This document shows positions 10,338-21,106 of a stretch of DNA of 64,000 bases, piece by piece (positions within the stretch are counted from its first letter, which is position 1; each line of letters opens with the position of its first letter). The position numbers were made by a program, and so were the translations under genes. Where the stretch lies: contig CAUYUJ010014604.1 of assembly GCA_963575745.1 (NCBI GenBank), positions 859,784-923,783 on the forward strand, given 5' to 3'. Source of the DNA: Prorocentrum cordatum (lineage: Eukaryota; Sar; Dinophyceae; Prorocentrales; Prorocentraceae). A model generated the notes under the pieces. That model was not told the origin of the DNA. It saw only the letters and a list, made by a program, of their open reading frames with translations, and did not search any database.

Positions 10338-11555
10338 TTGGATTTATTGTGCCCCAGCTCCCGTGGGTATCGAGCTATGGCGCAATGGTCTTCCCGGTCG
10401 TCTGGACGCTCATCGCAGCAGCCACCATCTACCTCCGAATGGCGTCGCGATCCATCAGGCCACTGGCATTGGATCGGGGCGGCCACCGCAGCTGCACGTG
10501 CACAGCGTCACCAACCTTGGACGTGCAAGGGCTGCAACACGCTGTGCACCAGCAAGAACGCTTGCACCACATGCGGCATGCGCAGGTCGTGGGCGGATGC
10601 AGCCCGCTCCACAGTCGCACCGACTGCTGCCCCTCAGCCGCCTGCAACTGCGGGCGCGCAGCAGAACCCGGTGAGGACGCAGCTCCAGGCCATCACCACC
10701 AGCCTGACGAAGCTCCACGAGAAGCAGGTGCAGGACCAACCGGCGGCGCCGCCAGCATCAGCTGGCCCCGCGGCACCACTTGGCAGCCCCGACCAGCTCA
10801 CCAAAGCGCAGGCCCAGGCTCGCGTCAAGTAACTCGAGGCGGCCTTAGCTGCGCTCCCGCCGGACGATACCGAGTTCGCCGACGAGGGGGCCTCTCTCAC
10901 GAGCCGTCTGACCGAGGCGAAGCGCAGGGTCCACGGCGCCCAGCCAATCGGCGCGAGGCTCGACGGCGCCCGCGCCGCCCTCGAGCGATCCCGCAGCCGC
11001 CAGACCGAGGCGGCCCAGGCCGTTGCGGCGGCCCAGTTGCTCCACCAGCAGGCGGCCGAGGAAGTTGCCAAGCTGGAGCGAGAAGTCCACGACCTCGAGG
11101 TCTCCGTGGCGGCCGGCACGGGCTCGGCCGAGATGGATCCTGTGCTGCAGTCCGCGGAGCCCGTCGACCAGGCGCACGCCGCCCTCAAACAGATGGTCAC
11201 GGACCTCGCGAACGACTCTTGCGTGCACCCCGCCCATGTCGAGGCGGCCAAGGCGCATGTGAAACAGCTGTTCGACGGCTTCCGCCTGACCTTGCAGCAG
11301 GCCGAGGCCGCGCGGGCCGCGGCAGCCGGGGCACCGATCCAGCCTGCCGAGCGGCGGCATTCGGCGAAGTCTCTGCCTGCGGCCCCCATGCCAGCGCAGG
11401 CAGGTGCCCTGGTGCGCCACCGGGGCAAGCAACCCCGGAAGGAACTCATCACCGACTTCTTCGCCAAGAAGAAGGTCATCCGCACCATCGGTAAGGATGG
11501 CAAGTCTACGAGCTCGGGGTTTACGGCGGCCCCAGCTCCGCCCTCCTCGGCGTGA
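10338..11555 (+). pseudogene. LINE ORF1: RanBP2-like zinc finger and coiled coil, premature stop
   Basis: The frame opens at 10338 or, more likely, the MAQW methionine at 10377. A RanBP2-type zinc ribbon is visible (WTCKGC then CTTCG; Cys-x2-Cys-x10-Cys-x2-Cys), followed by a Pro/Ala linker. A TAA at 10830-10832 interrupts it (RVK-stop-LEAAL). The same frame then continues without break to 11555 as Ala/Gln/Glu-rich heptad-like sequence and a basic C-terminus (FFAKKKV). A single CAA-to-TAA change would explain the stop, which is inference. LINE ORF1 proteins bind element RNA; the zinc finger fits that role. Confidence 0.78.
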
Positions 11556-11930
11556 TTGCTACGGAGCCAGCGATGCCTGCATCGCTCGGCTCCCCCACCC
11601 CAGCGAGGTGGGCGACTGCCAGTTCAAGCGCATCGCCTGCATGTTCACACGTGGGGGGGCCATTCCTCCACACTTCACTTCTACCGCACTGCGCCGACTC
11701 CGATTCCGGACAGTGCGGCGCAGACACCATTACTATGCCGACGCGGAGTGTGACGACGTTGCGTCCAGGCGACGCCGACGCCGTTGCGACGCCGACGCCG
11801 TTACGACGGTAATGGGCCGACACGGCTCTGGCACCGACCTCGACGACGACGCCGTTGCGACAGCGCGACGCCGACGCCGCCGACTCCCACAGCCCGTGGA
11901 GCCTCGGCTCCCGCGCTTGGAGCGCCGTGA

Positions 11931-12985
11931 CGACGGCGACGGCGAGGTGGCCACTGCCAACGTGAAGACGTTGGACCCCGCCAGGGTTCGGCGATCCAAC
12001 AAGTTCGGCATTAACACCAGCGCCAAAATCGAGTACCTCGACTTGGCATTTTTCGAGCGTCAGTACGCGATCGTGGGCGCGCAGGAATCTTGCATCCAAG
12101 GCTCGGTCACCAGAGGCCAAGTCCATTATCATGTGAACACCTCCGGCGCGCAGTCTGATGGTTTTTTAGGCGTGGAGAGTTGGCTCAGCAAAGACTTGGT
12201 TCGTGGAGCCAAGGTTCGACCTCGCGCTCATTCTCCTCGTCTCTTTACGGTGCATGTGGATAGTCAGAGTTTGTGCTTCGCGCACGTCGTTGCCCATGCA
12301 CCCGCCAACATCGCCCCCCCGAAGATCGGCGACTTTTTTTGGCAAGCGCTCCGTTCTGAACTTATTTCTATCGGCAAGTCCCGGTGGTCTTTCTTACGGT
12401 TGACGCAGACGCTACCATGGGCGCCGTGGAGAGCTCTGCTCTTCCTTTTCAGGATGGTACCGCGGAGAACGAGAACGGCACTGCTTTGCGCCATCTGCCT
12501 GAGGAAAACAGCTTGTACGCCGCCGGCATGAACGCCCAGACGGTACTCCCTACGTGGTTTGGTGGTCGCAATCAACACGAAGGGCGCCGCATTGAGTATG
12601 TATGTGTATCTGATGACCCGTCCGTCACTTGCCCTGGCGCCGGAGTGGACATGCAAGTGCACCTCAGCGGCAAGGATTCCATTGATCATGTCCTCACCCT
12701 CAGCGATATTATTTTTCCCCATTCGCAAGTGTCTCGGGGAGCGACCACATACCGCGACGCGCCTGAGTCGTTCATTGATGGAGTCGCTTGAGGCACAGCG
12801 CAAGTTTCAGCAGTACTTATGGGAGAGGGTGGCAAGCACGTTGGCTGGAGACCCTCATCCTGAAGCTGTCTATGCCCGGGTGGCCAAGCTCATGACCGAG
12901 GCTCGGCAGGCGTGTTTCTACGCCGAGGCCGACGCTACTCATTCCCGCTATCCTTGGACGTCTTGGGAAACGGCGCAACTGGCAT
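11931..12985 (+). pseudogene. LINE endonuclease (EEP/APE-like) domain, frameshifted
   Basis: The domain starts with VATANVKTL, the first strand carrying the conserved Asn, and continues through IVGAQE (metal-binding Glu) and a Gly-x-Gly-Val-Glu-x-Trp segment in one frame to about 12350. It then shifts frame to VDADATMG (the D-x-N/D-x-x-x-G motif), TWFGG, RRIEYV and the terminal DSIDHV (Asp-His pair), ending near 12790. The region 12778-12985 continues as the helical linker before the reverse transcriptase. In the family this domain nicks target DNA to prime reverse transcription. At least two frameshifts make the copy inactive as read. Before it, 11740-11930 is an insertion-like run of GACGCCGACGCCGTTGC repeats. 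Confidence 0.78.
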
Positions 12986-13389
12986 CCTGAACTCCCCCAT
13001 TGCGATCTGAACTGCGTCGTGCTCGACGGGCCCTTCGTCTCCAGAATCTCGCGTGTTACTGGTCGAAGTGGTGCTTGGCGTTGGAGCGACGGCCTGCCCT
13101 CGGAAGCTGGCAGAAATGCCCCTGTCGATCCGTGGTCGCCCACCCTTTTTTTCGCCAGCAGCGCGTGGTTCTCCCTCGCCAGGGTTGCGCTGATCTACCA
13201 GCTCTTCGCCGACGCGAGGCTGTCGCATTGCATCGACTTCGATCGCATCGTTCCCTGGTTTCGCAGGCAGTTGCACGAGATCTCGACGGGTGGGCGGCGT
13301 AGGGCGCACTTGCGGCGCAAGCGGCTGCTGATGCGAACGACTCTGGCGCTCTACGCTCCATCGCGAGACGTCTCCGTTCTGGCCACGGT

Positions 13390-14750
13390 CGCCCGCGCGC
13401 CAACGTCGGAGACAAGCGGGGGAAGCTCGTCACTGACGAAGCCCTCGTTCAAGATCGTTGGTGTGAGCATTGGGCCGATCATCTCGCTGGGGGTCGTGTC
13501 CCGTTCGCAGACCTCCAGGTGCTGAGCGATGCCGAGTCCATCCCCGACGATTTTCCTCGCGCTGCCTTCCTGGACCTCCGGTGCGTCGAGGCGCTGCTGA
13601 AGGCGGCTCTGGGGCGCAAGGCCACGGGTCCTTATGGTCTCGGACCTGCCGTCTGGAAAGCTGGAGGCGAACCAGATGCTCTTCTCGCTCAAGCTGTCTT
13701 GAATGCTACTCGCCAGTTTGGCTGTTGTCCGCTGGCGCTCAAGGGCGGTCGCATGCAGGACATTTGGAAACGCAAGGGGGACAAGGCTGTGACCACTAAT
13801 AGCAGGGGTATTTTGATTCAGTCTCACCTTGGCAAAGTACACGGTGCCACGCTGCAGGACACCCTGGCCGAGAACTACCCTCGAGCTGTTGCTGGCACTC
13901 AATGTGGCGCCCTCGCTGGCAGGGGTGCGTCCACTGCCGGTTGCGTGGCAGAGCTGCATTCGGAGTTGGCTCGATCGCTCCGTATTTCTTTCGCCCAAAT
14001 TTTTGTCGACTTGTCAGCGGCGTTTGATGCGGTCTGCAGGGGGCTTGCCATGGTGCAGTCGTTACAAGATCCAGCTGCTACCGTGCAGGCTTTGAGCGGC
14101 ATCGGCTTCCCCGAGCACGTGCGCGGCGCCGTGCGCGCGTATATTGCTGAGCGTTCTAATTTACGGGTGGATGCCGGGGTGGCCCAGCAGTTTCGCAGTT
14201 GGTTGACGACCTGCATCAAAATGCTTGGCTCGTTGTCTCCAAGGAGCCGCTGCGCGGCTCGTCCTCTTTCGTCCGCGCCAGGAAGGGGGCTCGGTAGGGC
14301 GGCGAGATAGGCGCGCTGATCTTCAACGCTATCTACGAGTTCGCATTGGGCAAGATCCGTACGCGAGCCTCCGATGCGGGCATCTTGCGCGAGATCGAGG
14401 GCTCACAACCGTGCCTCTGGACGTTGGCCGACGGCGCCACGCAGCCCGAGGCCAAAGGAGACGTGGTTGCAACCTTGTGACATCGAGTACGTAGACGATG
14501 TGCTATTCTTGCTAATGCTTGCTGACCCGCGGCAACTCGTGCACACCTCCCGCGAGATGTTTGCCATCGTCCTTGATGAGCTCAAATGCTGCGGGCTGGA
14601 GTGTAACTTGGCCGCCGGCAAGACGGAGGTTACCTTATCGCTCGTGGGTGAAGGTGCTCGCAAGGCCAAGGCGCAGCTGTTCGACGCCACCGTGAAGCGC
14701 CATTTTTTGCTACTCCTGATGGCCACCGACGTATCGGAGTCGCGAGGGAG
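13390..14750 (+). pseudogene. LINE reverse transcriptase domain, frameshifted
   Basis: A continuous frame from about 13390 to 14290 gives fingers and palm: the RKATGPYGLGPAVWKAGG segment, KGGRMQDIWKRKG, and motif A FVDLSAAFDAV near 14000-14035 with the catalytic Asp. After a frame change near 14280-14300 the thumb-side helices follow, then a TGA (14478-14480) and a shift to the frame holding YVDD (14488-14499), the catalytic motif C, and GLECNLAAGKTE. Both catalytic sites are therefore present but in different frames. The layout matches LINE-type enzymes common in dinoflagellates. Confidence 0.85.
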
Positions 14751-14768
14751 TACAGGCACGTTGGCACA

Positions 14769-15742
14769 GTGCGCGCAGCGCCCGGCAGCAGCATCCCGGA
14801 TGCCAGGGCCAAGGCATCCAAACGTCTTGCTGCTTGCTATCCTCTGGCCCATCGGTTTTTTGGTAACGCTGGTATTGCGGCCTCGATTAGGCTGAGCCTG
14901 GCACGCTCCCCTTGTTTTTCGCGTTTGTTCTACGGCGCGGACACGTCGCCCCGCACGCCGACGCAGTGAGAATTCTGAATGAGGCCCGGCGTCGCGTTCT
15001 CAGGCAAGTGGCAAACAAGTGTCGATTCCAGAGCACAGGACGCGGAACTGATGCTAGCGTGCTTGCGGCTCTACAGCTCCTCCCCGCCGTTTTGCGCCTA
15101 CTAGTGCTTCGTCTGAGGTCAGTGTTTAAGGTGCTCGGCGCAGGGCCACAGGTTCTCGTGGCACTAATGTTTTCGAAAACGCGTTTTTCGCAGCAGTTGA
15201 CAAGTGATCTGCAGTGGGTTCGCGAGGCTTCCCCGGCACTGCGAGGTCTCCCCGACCCTTGCCTCGACCCCCAGTCCTGGCTTGCTCTGATCGGCGACCC
15301 TACTGGCTGGGCTCACGCATTGTCCCAGGTTGAGCACCGATTCTCCAGGCTCGGCCCCAACGCGCCTACGCCTGATTTTTACGACGCCAGTGTTGCAGAT
15401 CCTCCTGAGTCTGCTCCGTGGCCTTGCATGCTTTGCCCCCCGCAGCGCAGACGATGCTGCGAAAGCGAGGCTGTCTTGCGCTCCCACCAGCATAGGAACC
15501 ATGGCAGGACGAATCCTGTGCGACAGTATGTGGATTCCGCGCGCTGCCCAGCGTGCAAGAAGCTTTTCCCGTCGCGGGCGGCTGCAATTGATCAATACAG
15601 GTCGAAGAAGTGTCGCGCGATGCTGGCATGGCTTACTCTTCTGTCTCCCCGGGCTATACAGAAGCTAGACGAGGCCGACCGCCAACGCGCCCAAGAGGTG
15701 GGTTGGACAGTGCTGCGCGGTCATGCCTCCAGCAATGCCTGA
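14769..15742 (+). pseudogene. LINE C-terminal domain with Cys/His fingers
   Basis: A first frame (14769-14969) has Arg/Ala-rich helices typical of the region after the RT thumb. A second (about 14912-15742) is open to the natural-looking stop. Near its end are a C-x2-C-x16-H-x4-H arrangement (CMLC ... SHQHRNH) and a second Cys pair CPACKKLF with a trailing Cys about 20 residues on, in which an expected His appears replaced by Gln. Such fingers bind template or target nucleic acid in LINE proteins. Confidence 0.72.
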
Positions 15743-15815
15743 CAGGTATCGCTCGCACTTGGCACATGTTTTTCTCTGGTATCGTCACAGCGTGTTGCTC
15801 TTATGTCGTTAATCA

Positions 15816-15850
15816 AAATCATCATCATCGTCATCATCGTCGTCGTTTTC
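15816..15850 (+). repeat. ATC/GTC microsatellite at LINE 3' edge
   Basis: ATCATCATCATCGTCATC followed by CGTCGT repeats, immediately after the AATCAAA end of the element. It matches the 5' flanking microsatellite in type, phase and interruption. Confidence 0.85.
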
Positions 15851-16549
15851 GTCGTTCGCGCCGTTCGCGCCAAGGCGCGTCAGGCTGCAATGCTGGCTTG
15901 CAGGTGACGTCCACCTGCGGTCAGCCCAGCACATCCTTTCGCGCACATCCTTGGGTAATTGAACAGATCTCTGGCGCGAGGCCCCGCCAGTGCAGCTTCT
16001 TTCTGTTCACCGCGGAGGCGACCGTTTATTTCATTCCGCCTTGCGTGCGCGCCAGGCTGATACGTCTCCGTCGGAAAAAATCATCGTCGTCGTCGTCATC
16101 ATCATCATTGCCCTTTGGCTGCCCCGAAGAGCCGCGCAGGGCCACCTCTGAACGGCTCCGGCTCAGGGACCGTGGAGCCAGGACATTGCTAACCAGGACT
16201 TTCACAATTCCACCTTGAGAGAGCGAGTAATGGAGAATGGCTCGAGCCACGGCTGCAGTTCTCTCGTTCGCGCAGATGTCCTGGTTTATCGAATTTCCTG
16301 TTTAGGGGGCGCTGATCGGCGCGGCTAGGGGCGTGGAGGCCCCCTTGGATTGTCAAGCCTGCGGCAGGGTATGTGAAGGAGTGTCCCTTGCGTGGCCGCC
16401 AGCGCAGCCGGCGCTTTTCCTCTCGAAGATGAAGCCGAGCACTCAGCGGGGGGGCGGGGGGGACCGCCTGGACCTCTGGCGGTTCGGAGGCAGATCGCGC
16501 CCCCCAGATCTGCATCGACTTTTTTTCGATCCAGGCGATTTTCCTGGAT
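15851..16549. other. No gene recognised
   Basis: Unique sequence with a short TCATCG microsatellite near 16080-16110. Open frames are short and on both strands; none has a recognisable motif. Confidence 0.5.
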
Positions 16550-16680
16550 TTCGGCCCTTGGGCTCGTTACCAGGCTTCGGGACCATCAAACATTGATCCG
16601 GGACGAAGAATAGCCCCCAGGGAAGCGGTCGGGACTTCTGGGGCCGCGGATTGAAACAAATCTCATCGGCGGATGCCTGG
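16550..16680 (+). repeat. Dispersed repeat D1, copy 1
   Basis: Shares GGGACGAAGAAT, CCCCAGGGAAGCGGTCGGGAC, and GCCGCGGATTGA with 22250-22390 and 58915-59045, and with the reverse copies at 44545-44690 and 56550-56670. The core is a GAGGTC-GG-GACCTC-type palindrome. Confidence 0.75.
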
Positions 16681-16857
16681 GCCCGAGCTCTTCCGCTGTG
16701 CTCGGCGGTCTTGGGAGCGGCTTGCGGCCCCGGGGGCCGCCAAAGAGCGGCTCAGGTTGAGAGGACGGTCTTGCGAGATCTTCGTGGACCAGCGACTCGG
16801 GCAAGTCGAGAGACGCGGGAGGTCCTGGAAGAGGGGGGAGAGCGGTAGGTAGCATCA

Positions 16858-17405
16858 CAGCTGGCGCATGTGCCGGCGCGTACGCAGTCGATGGACATTC
16901 TCACCATCACCCTCTTGAAGCATGGGCCGCGCTGGCACGTGACGGGGGTGACGGCCGATTGCATGGAGAAGATCAGTTTGGCCATGGACAAAGGCCTCAC
17001 CTGTTCGCCTTGGCGGTAGTAGCAGACAGTATGCTCTGGGGCAGGGCAAGTTGCCCATCGGGCCAGATCCTGTTGCTGCTGCTCCTGCTCCTCCTGCTGC
17101 TCCTCCCGAGCCGTTGGCCTCCACATGCGCATTGACCGCCTGATTACACACTGCCTGCTTCCATTATTCAGGCATGTGCTGCTGCACGGTACCAGCGATG
17201 CAATGTCAGGGCTCGTATTTCTTGCGGCATCACCGGCAACATCTCGGGTTTTGTTTGCTTAGATGGGGCATACCATGCTGCCGACAGGTGGAGCAACGAG
17301 AGGCTCTCGGTCTTTCTCGTGTGCAAAGGGTCGACGAGCCGCACCGAAGCGGATGCCGTGACCCTCGCCTTCAAGTTTCGCACGCGTATTCATCCGGGCC
17401 ATTGA
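16858..17405 (+). CDS. Possible two-exon gene fragment, no start codon in window frame
   Basis: Exon-like segment 1 starts after GCATCACAG at 16858 and reads QLAHVPARTQSMDILTITLL onward to about 17010. Segment 2 starts after a pyrimidine-rich acceptor ending TTATTCAG at 17171 and runs 17172-17405 with 77 residues and a stop (ISGFVCLDGAYHAADRW, later RTEADAVTLAFKFR). Both have G/C-rich third positions and read as ordinary protein. The intervening 160 bases contain CTG/CTC repeats and could be an intron. Because segment 2 lacks an initiating Met it is easily overlooked. The antisense strand is also open over part of this region, so strand choice is not certain. No family is recognised. Confidence 0.42.
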
Positions 17406-17524
17406 AGCATTCGTGCGTCTGCGGCGAATCCGCCACAGTGCTAGCGAAGCTTTTTGTGTGGCGACCCTTCGAGCACCGCCCAGAAGGCCGTCGCGTGTGA
17501 TACCTCTCGTCCCCACTTCTTGAG

Positions 17525-18060
17525 GGGCTCTCATGGGCGGCTGTCTTCTTGGGCTCTTGTGGGGCAGTCCTGGGGAATCCTTGGGGCCCTCTTGGGGCCC
17601 TGTTGGTGCCGTTTGGGCTGTCGTGCGAACCTGTTGGCAGTCTGGAGACGGGGGGGTTCTCTCGGAGCCGTCTTGGGACCTTGTATGGCCGTCTAGTTGC
17701 TATTTTAGGCCGTCTTGGGTCCCTCCAGAGGCCCTCTCGGGCCAGATTGGGACTCTTGGGGCCGTCCTGGGCCGACGAGGGGCCCTCTTGGGATTTTCTT
17801 TGGGCCCTCGAAGACTTCAGGTGGACAGATTTCCGACCGACGATTGCGAAGCGCGAGTGCTATAGAAACACATACAGCACATACATGCTTTTGGCTTTTC
17901 GAGGGCCTCCTGGAGAGCATCTTGGGGGTGCCCTCGGGCTCCTGGGTGCGTCTTGGGGCAGTCCTGGGTCATCCTGTCGGCCTTTGTGGACCTCCTCGGC
18001 CGTCTTGGAAGCTTCGGAGGGCCTTGGAGAGCACCGGGGAGGCGTCAGGCCGCCCAGGAA
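17525..18060 (+). repeat. Degenerate CTTGGGGCC repeat block, second copy
   Basis: Same word set as 2730-3350 (CTTGGGGCCCTC, CCGTCTTGGG), same orientation. The two blocks differ too much to be a recent duplication. Confidence 0.75.
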
Positions 18061-18600
18061 GCGTCGGGAAAGGGGGGGAGACGCATGCATGCGGCGAAGT
18101 GCTGGGGAGAGGGGGGCTACTTTCAGAAACACGACCCGGCTGCACTTGGTGTTCTACCACGCCCCAGCGTGACGGGGGGAAACCGTGGTGAATTGAGACT
18201 GCTGGAAGCGAGAGAGACAGAGAGAGAGAGAGGCAGGGAAGTCACTCCCCCTGCAGGCAGTCGACCCAGACGAGTCTGTGAGCCAGGGTGCCCCTCGGGG
18301 ATTCAAGGGGCATCTTCTTTCGGGCGCCAGGAGGCCTCAGCAACAACAACACCAGCTCCGGATGTGGTGTATTTTTCACTTGGGCCCTGGAGCTCTCGAA
18401 GTCTTCCCCAGGACATTTTTTTTCACCGCCGGTAGTGTTCCCATGACCCGGTGCCCAGAAGCTCTTTCCAGAGGCCTCAGTCGTCAAAACATAGATGCGC
18501 TAGTCCTTGTGTTTCTTGTCGCGAGTCGTCCAGGTAAGGGGCCCATCCCTTGCTCTCTCCCCCCCCGTTCGGCCCGATCTCGCGGGAGGTGAAGTGCTTG
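18061..18600. other. No gene; GA microsatellite and a T-run
   Basis: A short (GA)n stretch lies at 18206-18232. CCCAGGACATTTTTTTTC at 18408-18426 resembles the shared satellite-cassette terminus. Nothing else was recognised. Confidence 0.5.
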
Positions 18601-18790
18601 GAATTCTCCCAGGGGAGGGGCGCGGGGCATGGGGCTGGACATGGACCGCCAGTCGCCCATTCATCGCCGATCGTGGCTCGGGTACCCCACCCTGCCCAGA
18701 AAGATGCGGGTTCGCCATCGGTGGTCTATCGGCGATCTGTTGGCGACGCATCGCCGACTCCACGCCGATGTTCCCTCCCGAGCCAGTACC
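18600..18790 (+). repeat. Dispersed repeat D2, copy 1
   Basis: Core words CGCCCATTCATCGCCGAT, GGGTACCCCACC and TATCGGCGAT are shared with 19845-20010 and 57505-57880. ATCGCCGAT and ATCGGCGAT form an inverted pair inside the unit. Confidence 0.72.
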
Positions 18791-18979
18791 TCCCTGCTAG
18801 CGAGGCTCGTTTACACTGTGCCCATTTCGCCACTCATCGGCCCTCGTATTTTGATATTTCTTGTCGGAGGGCTGTGCTTCTGATTTCACCTCCTGGCCAC
18901 CTGGCGGCAGGTTGTCGGCGCAGCTTTGGCCCATCATGGGTTACATGTTGGGACGCATTGGCACGCCAAAGCGGGTTTT

Positions 18980-19113
18980 CCCAATTGTCCTGTGGTGTTG
19001 GGTCTTCGTTTTCACGTGTCAGCTCCCCGCGTAAGGCGGTACCAGGAGTTGCAATGTCTGCTCCCCGCGTAAGGTGGTACCCAGAGTTGCAAGACCCTTC
19101 GCCAGGATATTGC
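18980..19113 (+). mobile_element. Minimal S1 satellite cassette
   Basis: The B end (CCCAATTGTCCTGTGGTGTTG then GGTCTTCGTTTT) is followed by two 38-bp units beginning CTCCCCGCGTAAGG, then the A-type end CCCTTCGCCAGGATATT. It has the same end order as the large cassette at 27547-29668 but carries an unrelated short internal repeat. Confidence 0.6.
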
Positions 19114-19399
19114 TTTCCGTCCCTAAGTAGGCGCAGAGCTATCAACAATATTGGGGTCCTTCGTCGGCCATTGCGTCATCGGGGGTTTCGGCATTCTGCC
19201 ACTCGTGGGGTGCGTGGAAGGCCGGCCGGCTGAGCGCGCGGGCACAGCAGATGCATTCGCTGTTCGTGCGGGCTCCCGCGGTCGAGGCCGTGCCCCCAGG
19301 CCCTCCAAGTTATCGAGGCTGTTTGTCCAGCCCGTGATGCAAGAGGGGATGCGGCCAGAAGCGGAGGAGCAGCAGGAGCAGGACAGCACAGAACGTAAA

Positions 19400-19475
19400 C
19401 TTTCGCAGGTCCGCGCTGATTTTTTTGATCGGCGCTGTACCCCAAATGCGGCGCCTCCAGCGCCGACTCTGGCAG
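19400..19475 (+). repeat. Partial copy of nested palindrome family
   Basis: CAGGTCCGCGCTGATTT followed by GCGGCGCCTCCAGCGCCGA. Both words match the element at 42991-43121; the second hairpin and right terminus are degraded. Confidence 0.55.
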
Positions 19476-19552
19476 TATTTTCTTCTTCGGTGCAGTATTA
19501 TTGTATGCCCTCTGGCCGCCCAAAGTGGATGTTCATGCAGTATTTTCTTCTT

Positions 19553-19700
19553 CCATCCTCATCCTCCTCTTACTCTTCCTCCTCCTCCTCCTCCTCCTCC
19601 TCCTCCTCCTCCTCCTCCTCCTCCTCCTCCCCCTCCCCCTCCCCCTCCCCCTCCTCCTCCCCCTCCCCCTCTCTCTCTCCCCCTTCCCCTCCTCCTGGAA
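19553..19700 (+). repeat. (TCC)n pyrimidine tract
   Basis: Pure TCC triplets grade into CCCCTC and CTCTCT. The apparent poly-Ser/Pro/Leu frames are repeat products. Confidence 0.95.
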
Positions 19701-19844
19701 GGCATGAGGCTGAAGGACGCCACTGCCCGCGGGCGCGACTCGGAGGTGTGCCAGCAGGACCGCCCGAGCTTGAGCAAGTTCCAGATGCTCCTGGTCCCCT
19801 GGGGGGCGGCGCCTGCGAACGCCTGTTAGGGGCAACGTGATGGG

Positions 19845-20010
19845 GGGATAGGCTCAGAGGGGGATGCATCGACCCCCAATCGCCCATTCATCGCCAGGGG
19901 CCAGATGGCCCACCCCTCCCAGGAACGTTCTGATTCGCTACCAGGGGCCTATCGCTGATCTATTGACGATGTGTCGCCTACTCCATCTCGATTTTTCATC
20001 CGCTGGTCCC
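19845..20010 (+). repeat. Dispersed repeat D2, copy 2
   Basis: GATGCATCGACCCCCAATCG, CCCATTCATCGCCAGGG and GATGTGTCGCCTACTCC align with copies at 18600 and 57.5-57.9 kb. Confidence 0.72.
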
Positions 20011-20199
20011 TTTAAGGTTCCCCTCAGCTTGGCTTGCCGCGAGCGCTTGGATTTATGTCGAGCTGCCCTGGAGAGGTCCAGGGAATTCCGGGGAGTAGCG
20101 GTATCGGTACCTGTTTGCCTACCCAGTATCGGGGGGGTGCCTTCTGTTCTTCGGTGGAAGGCGGCGGGAGGCGGGCGGAAGCAAAGCGAGGGAGCATTC

Positions 20200-20228
20200 C
20201 TCCGCCAGCGGAAGCTGGCGGGAGGACG
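20200..20228. repeat. Strong short hairpin
   Basis: CCTCCGCCAGC and GCTGGCGGGAGG flank a GGAA loop with a single bulge. Confidence 0.7.
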
Positions 20229-20289
20229 GCAGAGGCCCGTGGAAGTAAAGAAGGCGCTTTCCAAGAAACGACATATTTTCCCCTTCCTC

Positions 20290-21045
20290 ATGTGTTGTCG
20301 GGCCCTCGTTTTGAGTCAGCATCGCCGCGATCCACCTTCCTCCCGCTCCCCCCTCCTTCCACCTCCTGTCCCTGCCATTGCCTTCCTCCTCTCCTGCTTT
20401 TGCTTCTCGGCACCCCTTCCCTCACGTGTTGTGCCCCCGTAGGAAGCTCCACCCATGGCCCCACTTGGTGCATGGCGTCCCCGCGCCAATTTGGGTACAC
20501 CACTCACGCGGATCGTGCCCCCAAAGGAAGCTCCACCCATTGCTTCACTGGATGAGCTCGCATGGCGTCCCCGCGCCTGTTTCGGCACAACCCTCACTCG
20601 AATCGTGCCCCGTAAGGAGCTCCACATAGCTCCACCCATGGCTTCCGTGGATGCATTCGACTGGCGTCCCCGCGCCCATTTCGAGACACCACCCCTTGCG
20701 TGGATCGTGCTCCATGTGAAGCTCCCTTTCTGGCCCAAGTCCGTGCGTTCGCATGGCATCCCCTCGCCAATCTCGGCACACACCTCACGCGGATCGTGCC
20801 CTACAGGGAACTCCACGAATGGCTCCATTGGGTGCGCTCGCATGGCGTCCCCGCTTTCAATTCGGCGCACGGAGCTCCTCTCATGACCTCGGTGGGTCCG
20901 TTCGCATAGTGCCACCGCGCTCGATTTGGCACACCCATCGCGCGGATCGTGCCCCATAGGGAGCTCCACATACGGCTTTCCGCGAGGGCGTCCACATGTG
21001 TTCCATTGCCTATTTCGACACACCCCTCACGCGGATGTAACCCGC
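20290..21045 (+). repeat. S1 satellite, diverged array with B-type head
   Basis: A head GTGTTGTCGGGCCCTCGTTTTGA resembling the S1 B end is followed by a C-rich tract (20330-20400), then about six units of roughly 104 bp with TTCGGCACA, CTCACGCGGATCGTGCCCC, GGAGCTCCAC and CGCATGGCGTCCCCGCG. A-end sequence was not found, so the copy may be decayed or open-ended. Confidence 0.72.
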
Positions 21046-21106
21046 GGGGGCGTAACCCGCAGGTGCCCGTACTCCATCCATCCTACGGCGCGTAGGACAT
21101 GAGGAA

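Larger units (their letters stand above)
10259..15817 (+). mobile_element. Non-LTR (LINE) retrotransposon, decayed
   Basis: The order of parts is DinoSL relic, ORF1 with a RanBP2-type zinc finger and coiled coil, APE-type endonuclease (EEP), reverse transcriptase with YVDD, C-terminal Cys/His fingers, and a short 3' end running into an ATC microsatellite. No LTRs were seen. Coding is broken by one premature stop in ORF1 and by several frameshifts. The same CAT/ATC repeat flanks both ends; a 21-base ATC/GTC string is shared by the two flanks and may be a target-site duplication, though slippage in the repeat makes this uncertain. Confidence 0.88.

Noticed and set aside
18600-20010. LTR pair formed by the two D2 copies
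   Set aside because: Other D2 copies occur at 57.5-57.9 kb without an internal element, and no coding remnants of a retroelement lie between 18.8 and 19.8 kb.
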